Shown: positions 47,025 through 58,509 of the stretch, in pieces
Layout: every line of letters begins with the position of its first letter
Position numbering within the stretch: position 1 is the first letter of the stretch
Assembly (NCBI GenBank): GCA_009801015.1
Contig: VHZZ01004499.1
Coordinates: forward strand, 1 to 64,000
DNA length: 64,000 nt
Direction of reading: 5' to 3'
Source: Silene noctiflora
Taxonomy: Eukaryota > Streptophyta > Magnoliopsida > Caryophyllales > Caryophyllaceae
The notes under the pieces: model-generated
Seen by the model: the letters and a program-made list of their open reading frames with translations, nothing else
Told to the model about the DNA's origin: nothing
Database searches by the model: none
Position numbers and translations under genes: made by a program

Positions 47025-47171
47025 ATGCGGAGAGATTCATATATGTATGCAGTTTTAGGAATTAGAATTGGCCGTCCTCTGACGTGGAGGCTTGTGAATT
47101 TGCTTTCCTATAAAAAGCGTAAAAAGCATAGAGAGGCTCTGAAAGAGCTCGCATTAGAAGTAGAAAAATGA
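47025..47171 (+). CDS. short basic protein-like frame (48 codons), unrecognised
   Basis: An ATG frame reads MRRDSYMYAVLGIRIGRPL, TWRLVNLLSYKKRKKHREA, LKELALEVEK and TGA. The end has the look of an amphipathic basic helix. It resembles the C-terminal end of a real protein rather than a random frame. Some mitochondrial ribosomal proteins end this way, but I see no specific match. A minus-strand frame at 47108-47296 overlaps it and looks less like protein. Confidence 0.35.
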   Translation: MRRDSYMYAVLGIRIGRPLTWRLVNLLSYKKRKKHREALKELALEVEK

Positions 47172-49494
47172 ACTAGCTTAGCCGCCATGACATCAGTCAA
47201 AAAGTAGATCTCGGAATGAACCCGCCCAAGCAGCACTTCTTTAGCCGAGGATTCTTCCAACCACCAATAAGAATTACCATCATTGCATCGAACCAAAGGG
47301 AAGAGAAAGTATACTGAGATTAATTCTGTTCTTTATAAGCACTAGTCTAACATCTAAAAGAGGGGCATAGGGATTAGGATCGACATACCTACTGGCCTAC
47401 TGGTGGTCCGTCCGAAAAGAAATCAATCCTGAAGCCTATTCTATCATAAAAGCAAAGGTATGGAAGGAAGACTCATGCTCGTCACTTTCGGAGGAAGGCG
47501 AGTCCCTGTGAAGCAAAGTCGGACAAAGAAGAAAGAGATAGAATTGAGAGGTAACTATATCCAAGTGGCTAGATCCGGAACAGGAATAAGAAAGAATAAA
47601 AAGTCTTTGTGCTGCTGGTGAGTCCACATTACCTGACTTTACCGCGGGCATTCTACAATGGACGACATCATAAATCCCAGTAACGATTGATAGGCCAACG
47701 AATATGATATGCTCAATTAGATTACCTTAAGAGGAACATCTTTCTTCCTGGGTTCTCCTTTACTTTTGGGTAAGTCATGTCGTTTTTACCAGGTTCTTTA
47801 AAAAGTCACACCTAATTTGGTCAAACCATAAGCCAAATCCAGTTCTGTCCGAAAAGACTAGGTTGCAATAACCTTTTTTTCACCGAACAAAGCACAGAAA
47901 GCGACATTATTTTCCGCGAAACCTTGAATGCCAATTCTTTATCCTATATTCTTTGGTAACCTTCCCCTTCCATATAATATAATATAGATTTTTATAAGCT
48001 AAAGACTTAATTTCTCCAACTCAAAGGTACCTGCCGCTTTTGTTCGAGTTCGCAGGGAGTGAGCATGAGACTTGTTCTTGATAAGAATGGTTTCACCGAG
48101 TGGATTTGCTTTTATAATCAAGGGGATATCATAGGGAACGTCCTTTTCACAAGATTATAATTAGAACGATTCCGCCCTTACGTGGAAGTAAAGTCCTTAC
48201 CCCGAATACGCCTATAAAGAGCCTTAAGTATAGTAAGGAAGTGGATTGAAGACATAGGATCACAATTATTTTAGTAATTTCGATCCATCGTGGACTACTT
48301 TCTTCAGCTGGCAAAGGCATCCTTCCCTTTCTCCTTTCTGTTCGTTCCCTTGGTCTAATCAAAGGTGGGACTCGCAATTTAGATCGATGCCGAGCCTTAC
48401 TATGGAGCTTTCGAGTAAAGAGGGGCATAGAGTCATAAAAAAGTCAGAATCTTTTTGTCAATCTCGGCCATCCTCGAAGAACTTTAACAAGTATCATTGT
48501 GCTAACTCTTTTCAAATGGCGGTAAGATCAGAAAAGAGAGTTTGGCGTTGGTAGTCTCGGAACGAGTCTAATACTCGGTCTCCTTCTAAGCAGGCTAAAG
48601 TAGGCAAGAAATTTAAGAGCCCTTCTCGTTCATGATCCCTACTGATAGGCCAGAGGTCAGGTTATAAGGTCATACTTTTTCCGGGATTGCCTATAATTGA
48701 GTGAGAAGGGAACTAGTAAAATGAAAAGTAAGCAGTCGAAGACGTAGAACACGCAACCAAGTTTTGCTTCTTCCTAAATTCTCAAGTCCAAGTTAAGATT
48801 CCACCCATACTATAATATAAGAAAGCTCTTGCCTACTAAAATGCCTCCCTCAGGGAGCCCCTTCTTTCTCTGCTGTCTTCGTCCAACCGAACTACCGTAG
48901 CTCATTTAACATCCGAGATCTCTTCCCAACCACTCTATTTAAAAGTAGAGCTCTGCCCCGAGAGTTTCATAGGTGCTTTTTATGAAATTGTTCAAGATCT
49001 CCGCTCATCTGGCATCGTCGGAATGGGATAGGAGGATGAGCTCCATCCATAGGTACTTTGGGCTAACTTCTCATTATATCTAACTGACTGTTCCACTGGA
49101 CGACTACTTTACTCAACAAAATATTTCACAAAGAAAACAATATGATAAACCGCCTCGCCTTTTATAACAAAAGGTGGAATTCTTCTCATTGTTACCGTCA
49201 CTGTTCAGTTTAACCACGGGCATGCCTTGGTGGTCCAATCACCCCTGCCCCCATGATCATCATAAGCATTGCTTTCGTCTTCTATTAGAAGAATCCTCTC
49301 GACTGTATCGGCGTATTCTTTTAGATTTAAATCCGGAATCAGCCTCGGCTAACTAAATGCAAATCGGGAGATTGCGCTTACTGTGAGCCCCGTTTCGACG
49401 TGTGAACATGAGAAGGACACCGAATCCTCGTTTATTTCGGCGGAAACGATAGCTGTGACTAATTCGAGATAAGAATCTAAAGGAAAAAGCAGGT
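47172..49494. other. 2.3 kb without an assignable gene
   Basis: Frames at 47436-47651 and 48147-48428 on the minus strand are not protein-like. AT palindromes are present at 47972 and 48812. Confidence 0.45.
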
Positions 49495-49600
49495 GGAGTC
49501 GAAGATGCTCCCAACGAAGATGCAATCGACGATGTTCCCCCGATCGAGAATGTCCACAAGCCTCGTTTAGATAGATGCGAGTCAGTAGTTTCATCGGGAA
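49495..49600 (+). repeat. acidic/alanine coding relic with DAIDDVPPIE core, plus strand
   Basis: The plus strand reads EDAPNEDAIDDVPPIENVH then KPRLDRCESVVSSGT. The core is nearly the same peptide as in the minus-strand copies at 25.7 kb (DTIEEVPPIE) and 62.5 kb (DAIEDVPIED). The two minus-strand frames at 49349-49603 and 49353-49559 are its antisense. Confidence 0.55.
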
Positions 49601-51734
49601 CATGTAAGATAGAAAGCGTCGCTCTTTACCTTAAGAATGCCACTTTCAAGAAATTCGTGTCTCGACTTCAAAACGGAATCCTTTCATTTTTAAAGTGCCG
49701 CTATGAAGGAAAAAACTTTTCATATCAAAAACAATGTCATCTTTTTATTTTAACCGAGTCATTAAGTCTCAATCGGCTGAATTGGGTAAGAAGATATACA
49801 TGACAAGGTTAGACCTGGTTTTTGCAGTGGTAAAATGGGACGAAGTCCTTAAATTCATACCAAATCACAACTAAAAGGCAGGCGCGCGAAGCCCTCGTTT
49901 GAAGCCACGTCGCGGGAGGACCCTTAACTTATGCCAAGACACTCTACGGCTCGCCCACGTTCATTCGTTCATTTCATTACGGAACTTTTACTCGTTCCAT
50001 AGGATTCTGCCCCCAGGAACGTGTCTTGTTCGACCTTTGCCCCATTAAAATTTTTACCTTTATATTATATCCCCCAGCTCGGGTTGGCTCGAGTCGTAAG
50101 AGAAGCTTGGAAGATCCGAAAGGTTTCGTGCTAGAGACTACAGTCATCAGAAAGGCCTCACATTAGTCGACAATGAAGGTTTCCAAAAAGTACTCATTTC
50201 ATTTGGTAATGAGAAGCCAGGCGCAATATGAATTTCCAAGCATGGCTTAGAGAAAGAAAAAAGGAACTCTCCGCGCAAAGCAAATAAAAGAAAACTGCAA
50301 TTACGTCTCATCCCACATCGACTCACTGCTATGCTGTAATCCATCTGCTGATGATTCCCAATCCCAGACCCTAGCTAACAGGGTCAAGCCTAGACAGACA
50401 TACTACCTTATACTATATAAGATAATAAGCTCACGTCTTATCTTAAAGGCAAGGCTACTGCTCGGAGATTCACAAACTAATTAGATAATAATAAGAATTC
50501 AACTTCTTTGATAAGAATTTGGGTTTTTCTAGTCCTAAAAGCTTTTTGGCATCGCACTCTGCTTTTGACTTACGAGATATCGAGCCAGCATCAAACTATA
50601 TATCCGTAAGGTGGGTCAATTTCCTTTCTTCCAGAAGCCGCAGCTCCTTACCAATTATCAAATTAGGGTTCAGCGCTTAAGCGACTGTTGAAACAGCAGT
50701 TTCTGTTGAAGCGGGGATGCCACATAAAGGGTTCTTGGGGAGAAGTTTCTTGCCTTTTCATTAACAACAATTCGTTTTAAAATAAAAAGTGATGCTTTTT
50801 TTTTTGTTTTGGTACACAACGTTGTCACTGCTTGCCCGGCTCGGGCTCTTTGCCTTTCTTTCTTTAACGGTCGGTCAGGCGGGACTCACCCGTCCTGAAC
50901 TTCCTTCCGCAGCCAAAGGATCTCGCGCGCCCTCTACTTTATCTAATATATGTAAGCTATTTAATATCCTTGCTCTGTTTCTGAACTCGTCCGTAACAGC
51001 CCACCTGCCCTTCCCTTTGTTAATTAGAATTAGAAAAAGCTTAGAAGCTACAAGTCTCGACCGCTATTCTCCAATCCCCAAAAGGAGAGGTTCATCCCGA
51101 GACTTTTTATTATCCTTCTTTCTATTATAATCTAATCATGTTATATTATAATAAGTAAATAGCTTATGAAATCATAAATGTGAGAATACTGGTGATCCGG
51201 ATCCGACCGCTTTAGCTGTAGCAGGATCGGTTAAAATAAAGATGAAATGACTCGAGCGAATGTGAGGGGAAGCAGATCATGGCTGATCCTTTCATTATTG
51301 TGGATGCCAAGGGCCTATGCCGTTGGTGAGGCCTCTTTTTCTGGTTTCGACAGTAACCAACCTCTTTTGATTCCTCCGATCAAGGTTTAAGATTTAAGCC
51401 CACGGGCACCCTCCTGAATTGGTTTGGTCAGATTTTTATAAATCTTCTCTTCCCAGTGTATATATCAAGGGGGCCTTGTTTCCATCATCGACGAGTGCTA
51501 AAGCCGTTGCTTAAAAAAAAAATGTAGTATAGGATAGGCTCGTTCGCCTCATTCTTTGACCGGCTAACCAACTCTTTTTAACCACTTACTTGAGTAATGA
51601 AAAGACCGGCTTTTTACTAAATTTTTCACAGAAAGAGAGAATCTTTCGTCTACCTCTAAAATCTCATATCAAAAGGCGTCGAGATCTTCTTCTGTCTTTT
51701 CCATGAATCTCGCTGACCCTCTATTATCATCTAT

Positions 51735-51810
51735 CACGGTACGACTCATAATTATAATTCTAAAGAAGTAATGTTGGAAAAATCTCTCTTAACGTACGGC
51801 TAAAGGAAAG
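51735..51810 (+). repeat. duplicated coding-like block, copy B (decayed)
   Basis: The block includes ctaaagaagtaatgttggaa and a trailing cggctaaaggaaa that aligns with cgactaaagaaa of copy A at 43281-43365. An insertion-like run of ATTATAATT and several substitutions distinguish it, and the frame is not kept. Confidence 0.45.
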
Positions 51811-51867
51811 GCTGGTCAAATAGATGCGTCCCCTTCCTAGCGGCACCCTCTATGAAAGTGGATAATG

Positions 51868-51884
51868 ACAACATTACACATTTT
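51868..51884. repeat. 17-base exact repeat gacaacattacacattt
   Basis: The identical 17-mer occurs at 59207-59223 in the same orientation. The flanks do not match. By itself it is too short to date or classify. Confidence 0.35.
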
Positions 51885-54150
51885 GCCTGCTTGCCCATAA
51901 AATTAACAAGGTCAAGGGGAAGGTCGAGATGAGATTAACTACTAAATTTCGAAGAGTGGGTTGGCGCATTAAATATGGGTATGGGCTGACGCGGAATCCA
52001 CTTCCAGTTTATCCCTTCTTTGTGTAAAAATCACGTTCACTTTCTTCCTATTATATTAAGTAGCGTGATGAACGAGTGACCAATGGCCGCGGAAACATAC
52101 TTTTTTATGGTTTCGCCCAACTTGTCACTTTAGATGTGAGCTGTATGTAAACATTCTCGTATTCGTACCTCAGTCTAGTCTTCTCTTTCGTCTTACCCTA
52201 AAAAGCGATCCTATAATTAGCCTACGGGTCCTCTCCCTGTTGGTCGATTAATTGCAAGCCTCGCTCGATATCGATATGCTTGGTTCGCTCACTGGTCGAG
52301 GACTCAATCTTTCCAGCTACTGCTTCTGCCCCGAGGTATATTTGGATATTAATGGAGGGATTCTTGGGGCTAAGGATAATATCCGGGGCGATTAAAAGAA
52401 CTCAATAATTGAATAGCCATTTATGAATAAGTTTTGAATAAGAACCGAAACGTCTTTTTATTATAAAGCCCAATAAAGAGCGTCTTTCGTGACATTACAT
52501 TAGAGCCAATATTCTATAAAAACTTTCAGGGCCAACCCTGACCTTGAAAAATCAAATCAAAATACCAAATAAGGTTTCGTGGTTTAAAGAACTCACATTC
52601 AAAACAAAACTAAAAATTCGCGAAAAGGAAAGGGGGATTTCAAGATGTTCACCGCTTTTTGTACGATCGGGTGTCGTGATAAGTTGGGCGCTCCCGGGGA
52701 ACCTTCCTTTACTTTGACTTCTTCTTTATTCGATTCGAAAAGCCAAAAGGGTAGCGACTGGTCGAACGGAGGATAGGAGAGAATGTCGGGAGTCGTTTCG
52801 CAGGCAGCTTCTGACCGACCTCTCGTTCCTGGCAAAGATTTTCCGAAATCCGTCTAAATTGAGTCGAAAAGTAAGGTCCGTGTCTGTGGGAAGACCTAGT
52901 TCTCAACGGGGTGCTCAAAAAGAAAAGAAGAGACAGATGCTGGAGATCAATAGGCACTACCTATCTCTAACTAGAGAGAAGAGCTAAGAATCTATCTGGA
53001 CAATAAGTTGCCAGCTGACCCTATCTTTCTTTCAAATAATCATGCTTCAACTTCTTCTGGAAATACTTCTTATCCCTCTTACGATGGTACTTCTTTTTTT
53101 TTTTTAGTCCTGCTCCATTAAAAAAAATATGGATCACAAGAAGCACATTAAACTACTCCCTCACCTCCACCCGAAAGACTCAACCCTTTTATACATAAGC
53201 ACCAGTCCCGACAGGACCAGCAACTTCTTCTTTGATTCAGAATTCTTCATGTCATACCATACTGAGTCTAAGTTCGATTAGTACTCTTTAATCCCTCTTC
53301 CTTTGCCGCGAAACGAGCATATTAGCATGCGGGGATACCCCTTCTTGTAGAATGCAAACCCCCCCGCGTTGGATCAAATGAAAGCAATTGGCGCGGCTTA
53401 AGTAGCAGAAGAAATCCTTTTAAATAAAAGAAATAAGGAGCATAGGATCCGGAACAGGAGCTTAACTTGTTGCTGCATCGTCTCGAGCAAGCGCATTGTT
53501 GGAGTTCGAGGTCTTGTATTTCAATTAAAAGAGTTTCAGGGAGTGGAACTAGACTCGATAAAGTTAAGATAGGCGATAGGCGTCTTTTGTTTCTTAGTTT
53601 ATAAAATAAAAAGAAGTTAAAGCAAGCAAGTAACTTTATGCTGAGACAGGGTATACTGCAGCAATTGGGGCCATCGCATAAGAAAGGGGATTCATATAAT
53701 AGTCTGCCGCCGGACTGCGGTGCCCATGCTCGATGCTTCGCTCTATTATAAGCAGGATATGTCGTACGATTTTATGATTTTATCGATATCATTGTCAATA
53801 TCGGAATTTAATATGACCGACGTAAGTAAAATCCTATGTTACGATACAATCTAGTCCCTGCTTTTGTTACGTTCGACCTTGGAATAATTGGGCCAAACCC
53901 GCTGGCCTTTGCCTGCTTCTCTCAAGCCCGGGGTACCCCCCCCCCTATTATAATGGATTCAAAGCCCCCTTTTTAAGGGGAAACTGGAGTTTAGATGTCT
54001 TCTATGAGTGGAAATAGGGTTCTTTCTAAAATCCCCGGGAAACTAAAGTTTTTGCATTTTAGATGTCCTGCTAGGAAAGGATAGGAAAAGAGCGTCTTTA
54101 AGGGAGATTTCAGAAACGAGAATTCATTTTCAACTTTTTTTTTCATAATC

Positions 54151-54178
54151 ATAAAGTACATCCCATAAAGTACATCCC
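54151..54178. repeat. tandem 14-base repeat, two units
   Basis: ataaagtacatccc occurs twice in direct succession, followed by a partial third unit (caaaagt). It is a small tandem duplication. An imperfect direct repeat (ggggaaact with agttt) also lies nearby at about 53978 and 54038. Confidence 0.7.
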
Positions 54179-54913
54179 CAAAAGTGTCTTAAAATCTTGC
54201 AATATGCATTAAAAACTTTACTTCTTTATCAGAACGAGCTTTAGAAAGGGAATCTTTCTTGCATGAATCCCATTCTTTAGGATTAGGAAAGAATGCCCAT
54301 ACATCCGTTAGAGAATTATACCTGGTGCCTTTATCATAAGAGCAAACCGCTTTTTAAATATCCTGAAAGAGATCATATAATAATGTGACTTCTTGGGTGG
54401 AACTCAGCCTTGCAACTAATGCCCAGATTCTATGATTGAATGCCAGTCCCTCTTTCTCGATCAATCTCACTATCAGAAGCAATTTCGATCAGTCAGGAAG
54501 CCAATCAGGAAACTACACCATCATCAGCAGCTTGAAATCTTGCTTTTTCTTCAGCTGCTTGTTTTTTTAAGCAATGTTTATGGGACTGCTGCCTCTTGTT
54601 TATCTTACTCCTGAATAGAGGCTTGCCCCTCGTGGAGGTCTTTCTTTCTGATTACTCTCCTTCCTTTCGGGGTTCTGGGGAGGGGGCCATTTATCTGGTC
54701 CGTCTGCTTTATCTATTTTGGACGTATTGATGGAATCAATTTCCTAAAAGACCGGGTTCTCTTCACCTCTAGGATCCTATACCGGCGTAGACATTCATTC
54801 TGTGTACTAGTGTTATAAACTTGCTCCTAAGTTATGTTTTTCCATGCTTGGCTAAAGATTCCTACGGGAAATTCACCGGTATTGTGACATTGTGACTAAG
54901 AAGGAGAAGGGCT

Positions 54914-55123
54914 TTGTGCCTTATTCATCAGATTAGAGTAGAAGGGGAAGAAAGATCTTATACGATTGCAACCAACCGCATTTTTGACCCTAAGAGTCTT
55001 AGATTAGACGGAACTTTAATCCCAAAAAGCGGGGTATATTCAAGCATTTTGCGTGCACTACGCACCGAGGCAAAAAAGTTAAAAATTTTTCAAGTGAGAG
55101 CTTTCACCCTTAATATAATATAA
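54914..55123 (+). pseudogene. dpo: plasmid DNA polymerase, probable N-terminal block
   Basis: A 69-codon frame beginning IHQIRVEGEERSYTIA and ending RTEAKKLKIFQVRAF lies about 210 bases before the exonuclease block in the same orientation. Its position and the general look of the sequence suit the N-terminal domain of the plasmid polymerase, but it contains no diagnostic motif. The assignment rests mainly on context. Confidence 0.45.
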
Positions 55124-55334
55124 ATCCTTTGATCTTTATAAAGAAGAAGGTCTCACCCCAGAAAAGAGGAGCAATCTCTCATTAGAAGAGAAGGTTCAAT
55201 ACATTCTTGAATGCCGGAATCCCTTTTCAAAAATAGAAAATCTGGAGCTCGAGCCGATGCGATAAGACTTCGGCCTGTGGTGTAGGGCGACTTACTTAAG
55301 AATTAATAGAAAGTCTCCTATACGTCTTACTTGT

Positions 55335-55529
55335 TTGAAAAACAAGACTCAAGGAGTTAGTCCGTTCTTGGTTGCTGATACTGAGACCTTCATGTACAAA
55401 GTTTGTGATCTAGATATGGAAAGTCAGAACGAAGTACTCCAAGTTCACTCCCTTAAAACCGAGATTCTATGTGAGGGCTGGTTTGTGAATTGTCTTTGCT
55501 TCTTGGTGATAGGGGCCCCAAGCGTCTAA
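55335..55529 (+). pseudogene. dpo: plasmid DNA polymerase, 3'-5' exonuclease Exo I block
   Basis: The frame contains SPFLVADTETFMYKV. The D-x-E pair (residues 15 and 17 of the frame, from about base 55377) is the metal-binding Exo I motif of family-B polymerases. Plant mitochondrial plasmid polymerases typically show a hydrophobic run followed by AD-x-ET here. The following residues up to about 55440 are polymerase-like. The tail of the frame is not convincingly so. Confidence 0.65.
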
Positions 55530-55842
55530 AACTTCAGTGCTTAAAATTGCATTTGAATTCATTATTATAATTATAATTCTTCCTTATTATGGCGAGCCAG
55601 TTCTCTTACAACTTAGATTCCAGGATAAAAGACTTTCATGACTAACCTCGTGAACTCGATCCGACCATCCTCTTACTTAAGCTTTTGAAGAATCTACCAA
55701 GTCAAGTTCCACGGGATCCTCCTCTTGATGCAAATGTGGTTACGGATACCGAAGCGTGGTTAGGGGTCTTTTTTTTATCTTTCCAAGTTCAAAGGAGGAA
55801 GCATGTGCAATCAAGAAATTTAATTTGAACTAAACTTGGAAA

Positions 55843-55968
55843 GATGTTAATCCAGAAGCACCTGTGGCCGATGCTGATGATCGAGACAGCGGTTCCACGC
55901 TTTTAAATTCAACAGAAAGTAAGCCATACGAGGCGGCCATTCACATCCGAAACAGTAAGTCGACCTGA
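55843..55968 (+). repeat. acidic/alanine coding relic inside the plasmid polymerase interval
   Basis: The stretch reads DVNPEAPVADADDRDSGST then LLNSTESKPYEAAIHIRN and stops. EAPVADADD matches DDAPVDADG at 19.58 kb and EDAPNEDAIDD at 49.5 kb. It lies in the 2.2 kb that separates the exonuclease and palm blocks of the broken polymerase, so the family member was probably inserted there. Confidence 0.5.
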
Positions 55969-57505
55969 AACTGGACTTCTTGCTGGCCTTGACCGGCCCT
56001 TTCTCTTAGCCTAGCCTCATAAACAGCTGTCGACCTGCATTATTCTATGATAATACTCGCTCCAAGTATTCCTATCCTTCTTAGTCGACCTCCTTCGGAC
56101 CCACTCGTTGGTTACAATTGATATGATATTGAGAGCTAATGGAAGGACTTAAAAAGTCTTCTCCTCTTATTACACAATGCCTTGATGAAGTAGGGGGCTC
56201 CCCACCAAGAAGCCCCTCTTACTCTCTTTTCATGAAGAACAAGCGAAATCTTTAAAAGCTAATAAGCGAAGGGAACCTAACCGGCCTGGATTGAAGTTAG
56301 ACTTTTCGCTATTAAAAGATTAGGTAATTGGTTTGTAATTAGGGGTGGCCAATCCATCTGAACTGAACCCAAAAACCTATGATCAGCATCGTCTAAAGCT
56401 ACGGTCCCCAATAAAGCACAAGGAAAGGTGCCTTTCACAAACGTTCAAGCTAATCTTGTTTAGAGTAAAACTTCTAAGAATAAGAAGCTGCTTGGTATAT
56501 AAAATTCTTTATGCCTTTTGTTGAGGAGCAGACGAAAGACTTTCAGCGCGTAGGCTGTTAACGAGAAATAAAGAAGAAAAGAATATAATGCATTAGATGT
56601 GGGGATTGAGAAGTTCAAAGGAAGGACGCAATCAGACGCAAAAGGCCACGGGGAAAGAACGTCTGCGCTAACACACTCGTTACAAGTATTTTATATTTTA
56701 GTAGTTATCTTAAATAATAGATGGTTTAGTTTGATCCCGTTTCGGGAGGCAGAATGATGCTTAATTTATTCTTATCTATACACGTATACACGTAAGAAGA
56801 ATATAAAGAAGAAAGCAATGCCCAAAACTCCAACGCGTTACGGATCAGTGCTTACAAGCGGGCATTTAATTCTTACTCAATTGGGAGATAAAAAAAGAAG
56901 ATTTTCTTCATTTATCGAGAAAGCAGTCAAAGAATGAAAAAAACTCTTTTGATAGTGAAAGAGTGTCATATCTTTCTGGAGCTAGATTAGTTGACGATAA
57001 ACAAGTTAAAATTACCTCAACAAAAATTCCATTAAGAGGTAAAGATGCGTAAAAAGGCATTCTTCTTCTCGATTATTTATCATATAAGTAAGAAGATTAA
57101 GATCAAATGAATAGTTTACTTTTTTTCGGATCGATCACAACTCGAAGCTAAGCAGTTCACCTCCTAGATGTAGGAGAATTAAAGAGTGTGCGTGATGATA
57201 GGTCTCAAATAGAAAGAAGTCTTAAGCTAGAATACTGTAGTCGCTTTACAAGATTCATTTGGTTTTCTTAAGAACCTTTACTAAGACTAAACTATGATAG
57301 GTATAGCTCGTGAATCTAAAGAAAAAAGTGTGCATGAATCATAAGATTCTATAATAGAGCACCATTATCTTATAAGAAGAGATTAGTTAAAGGCTCTTAC
57401 CGAAATAAATAAAATTCAATCGCACCCGCGCTCCTCTTTTTTTTTCAAAGTAAAAAAGTTCACCCTTTCGTTTGAAAAACCAACGTTGGAATGAGTTTTT
57501 TAAGT

Positions 57506-57558
57506 CTCTAATTAATTAGAGCAGAATTAAGAATGCCTTAGTAAAAGGCATTCTTAAT
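57506..57558. other. two adjacent inverted repeats (16-bp palindrome and 14-bp perfect hairpin)
   Basis: ctctaattaattagag (57506-57521) is a perfect palindrome. Four bases later, attaagaatgcctt (57526-57539) and aaggcattcttaat (57545-57558) form a perfect 14-bp stem with a five-base loop. In plant mitochondria such stem-loops often mark or stabilise RNA 3' ends. The pair lies about 180 bases before the polymerase palm block. No T-tract follows as in a bacterial terminator. Confidence 0.6.
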
Positions 57559-57734
57559 GGTACTGGTAATGCAACACTTTTATTCTTCTTTTCCATCATT
57601 ATCTAATTCACTATTTCCTACGATTATCGGCGGCCACTCTCTACGTAAGACTATCCCCTGCAAGTGCTTGACCCTATCCGCTGCACGACGTCGCGAGCTC
57701 ATCGAATGTCTCCAAAGTTTGTCCATGGTACGGC

Positions 57735-58205
57735 CTTAAGGAATTACTAAACTTCAATGAGCTTTTCCTTGATACATTGACTCTCATGCGGGAAACTCTA
57801 CTTGACTACATGCGACAAGACATAAGACTATTGGGTGGTATCCTTGCTAATTTTCAGGATCTCTGCTTTACATCCTATGGTATTGATGTGATAACAAGAC
57901 TAACCATCTCCTCGTTTGCGCTCTTCATTTTCCCGACGGGTATATTTACCGGAGTTTACTTTACCGAAGAGTTAAAATATGCCGAAGCCCCGGGGTATAG
58001 GGTCACTCCGCTGAGCGGCTATTTATTCGAAAAGAAAGCAAGTCCTTTTGCCTCATTTGTCGAGAAACTTTATGAGAGCCACATGAGGATCAAGGCAGAA
58101 GGGAAAGATTCGCTATCCTTTGTCTACAAACTCTTTATGAACTCGCTATATGGGCGCTTCGGGATAACACCCGAAAGCACAAAAAACACTCATATGCGAC
58201 CTAAA
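57735..58205 (+). pseudogene. dpo: plasmid DNA polymerase, thumb-proximal and palm block with motif Kx3NSLYG
   Basis: This is the best preserved polymerase block. It reads [14 protein letters not shown] near its start, then [32 protein letters not shown], and [20 protein letters not shown] near its end. The lysine and NSLYG form motif B of family-B polymerases, which binds the incoming nucleotide. All of these are hallmarks of the plant mitochondrial plasmid polymerase family. The block is shorter than the family needs between the first two landmarks, so part of the palm is missing. Confidence 0.85.
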
Positions 58206-58324
58206 CACTAGAGACACGATATTCCGTACGACTGATCTGATCGATGAGATACCACTAAATGAGACAGAATACAAGTACCCGGTTAGATATGAAACTAAAC
58301 CTGGATACGCGGGGGGCCAGCCTC

Positions 58325-58480
58325 TTTTAGGATACCTACCATTTCTGCCGTTCAGATTGCTGCTGCTATTTCGGCCTACGCTCGAATTCGTATGCATCCT
58401 TTTATTTCTAGAGAAGACTTTCTCTATACTGACACCGACTCTTTTTAGCTAATCAGCTTCACTCCAGCGAAGTCTCTCCT
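58325..58480 (+). pseudogene. dpo: plasmid DNA polymerase, catalytic motif C block
   Basis: The translation reads [20 protein letters not shown], then [12 protein letters not shown] (YTDTDS at 58425-58442). YTDTDS carries the catalytic aspartates of motif C in family-B polymerases, and [10 protein letters not shown] is typical just upstream in plasmid and phi29-like enzymes. It lies about 120 bases after the motif B block but in another frame. A short stretch reading SEVSPFKLGKF follows. Confidence 0.85.
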
Positions 58481-58509
58481 TTTAAATTGGGTAAGTTTAA
58501 GCTGTAGAT

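Larger units (their letters stand above)
49601..54913. other. 5.3 kb without an assignable gene
   Basis: It contains repeat copies at 51735, 51868 and 54151. The frame at 50789-51130 (113 codons) begins hydrophobic (LFFLFWYTTLSLLARLGLF) and could be a membrane peptide by chance. A long T run ending in AG lies at about 53093. Confidence 0.4.

Noticed and set aside
6549-53110. Long T runs ending in AG (about 6549, 13252, 53093; TTCAG at 2920), like nuclear 3' splice sites
   Set aside because: There are no exons beside them, and homopolymer runs are common here. Nuclear splicing does not apply to mitochondrial DNA.
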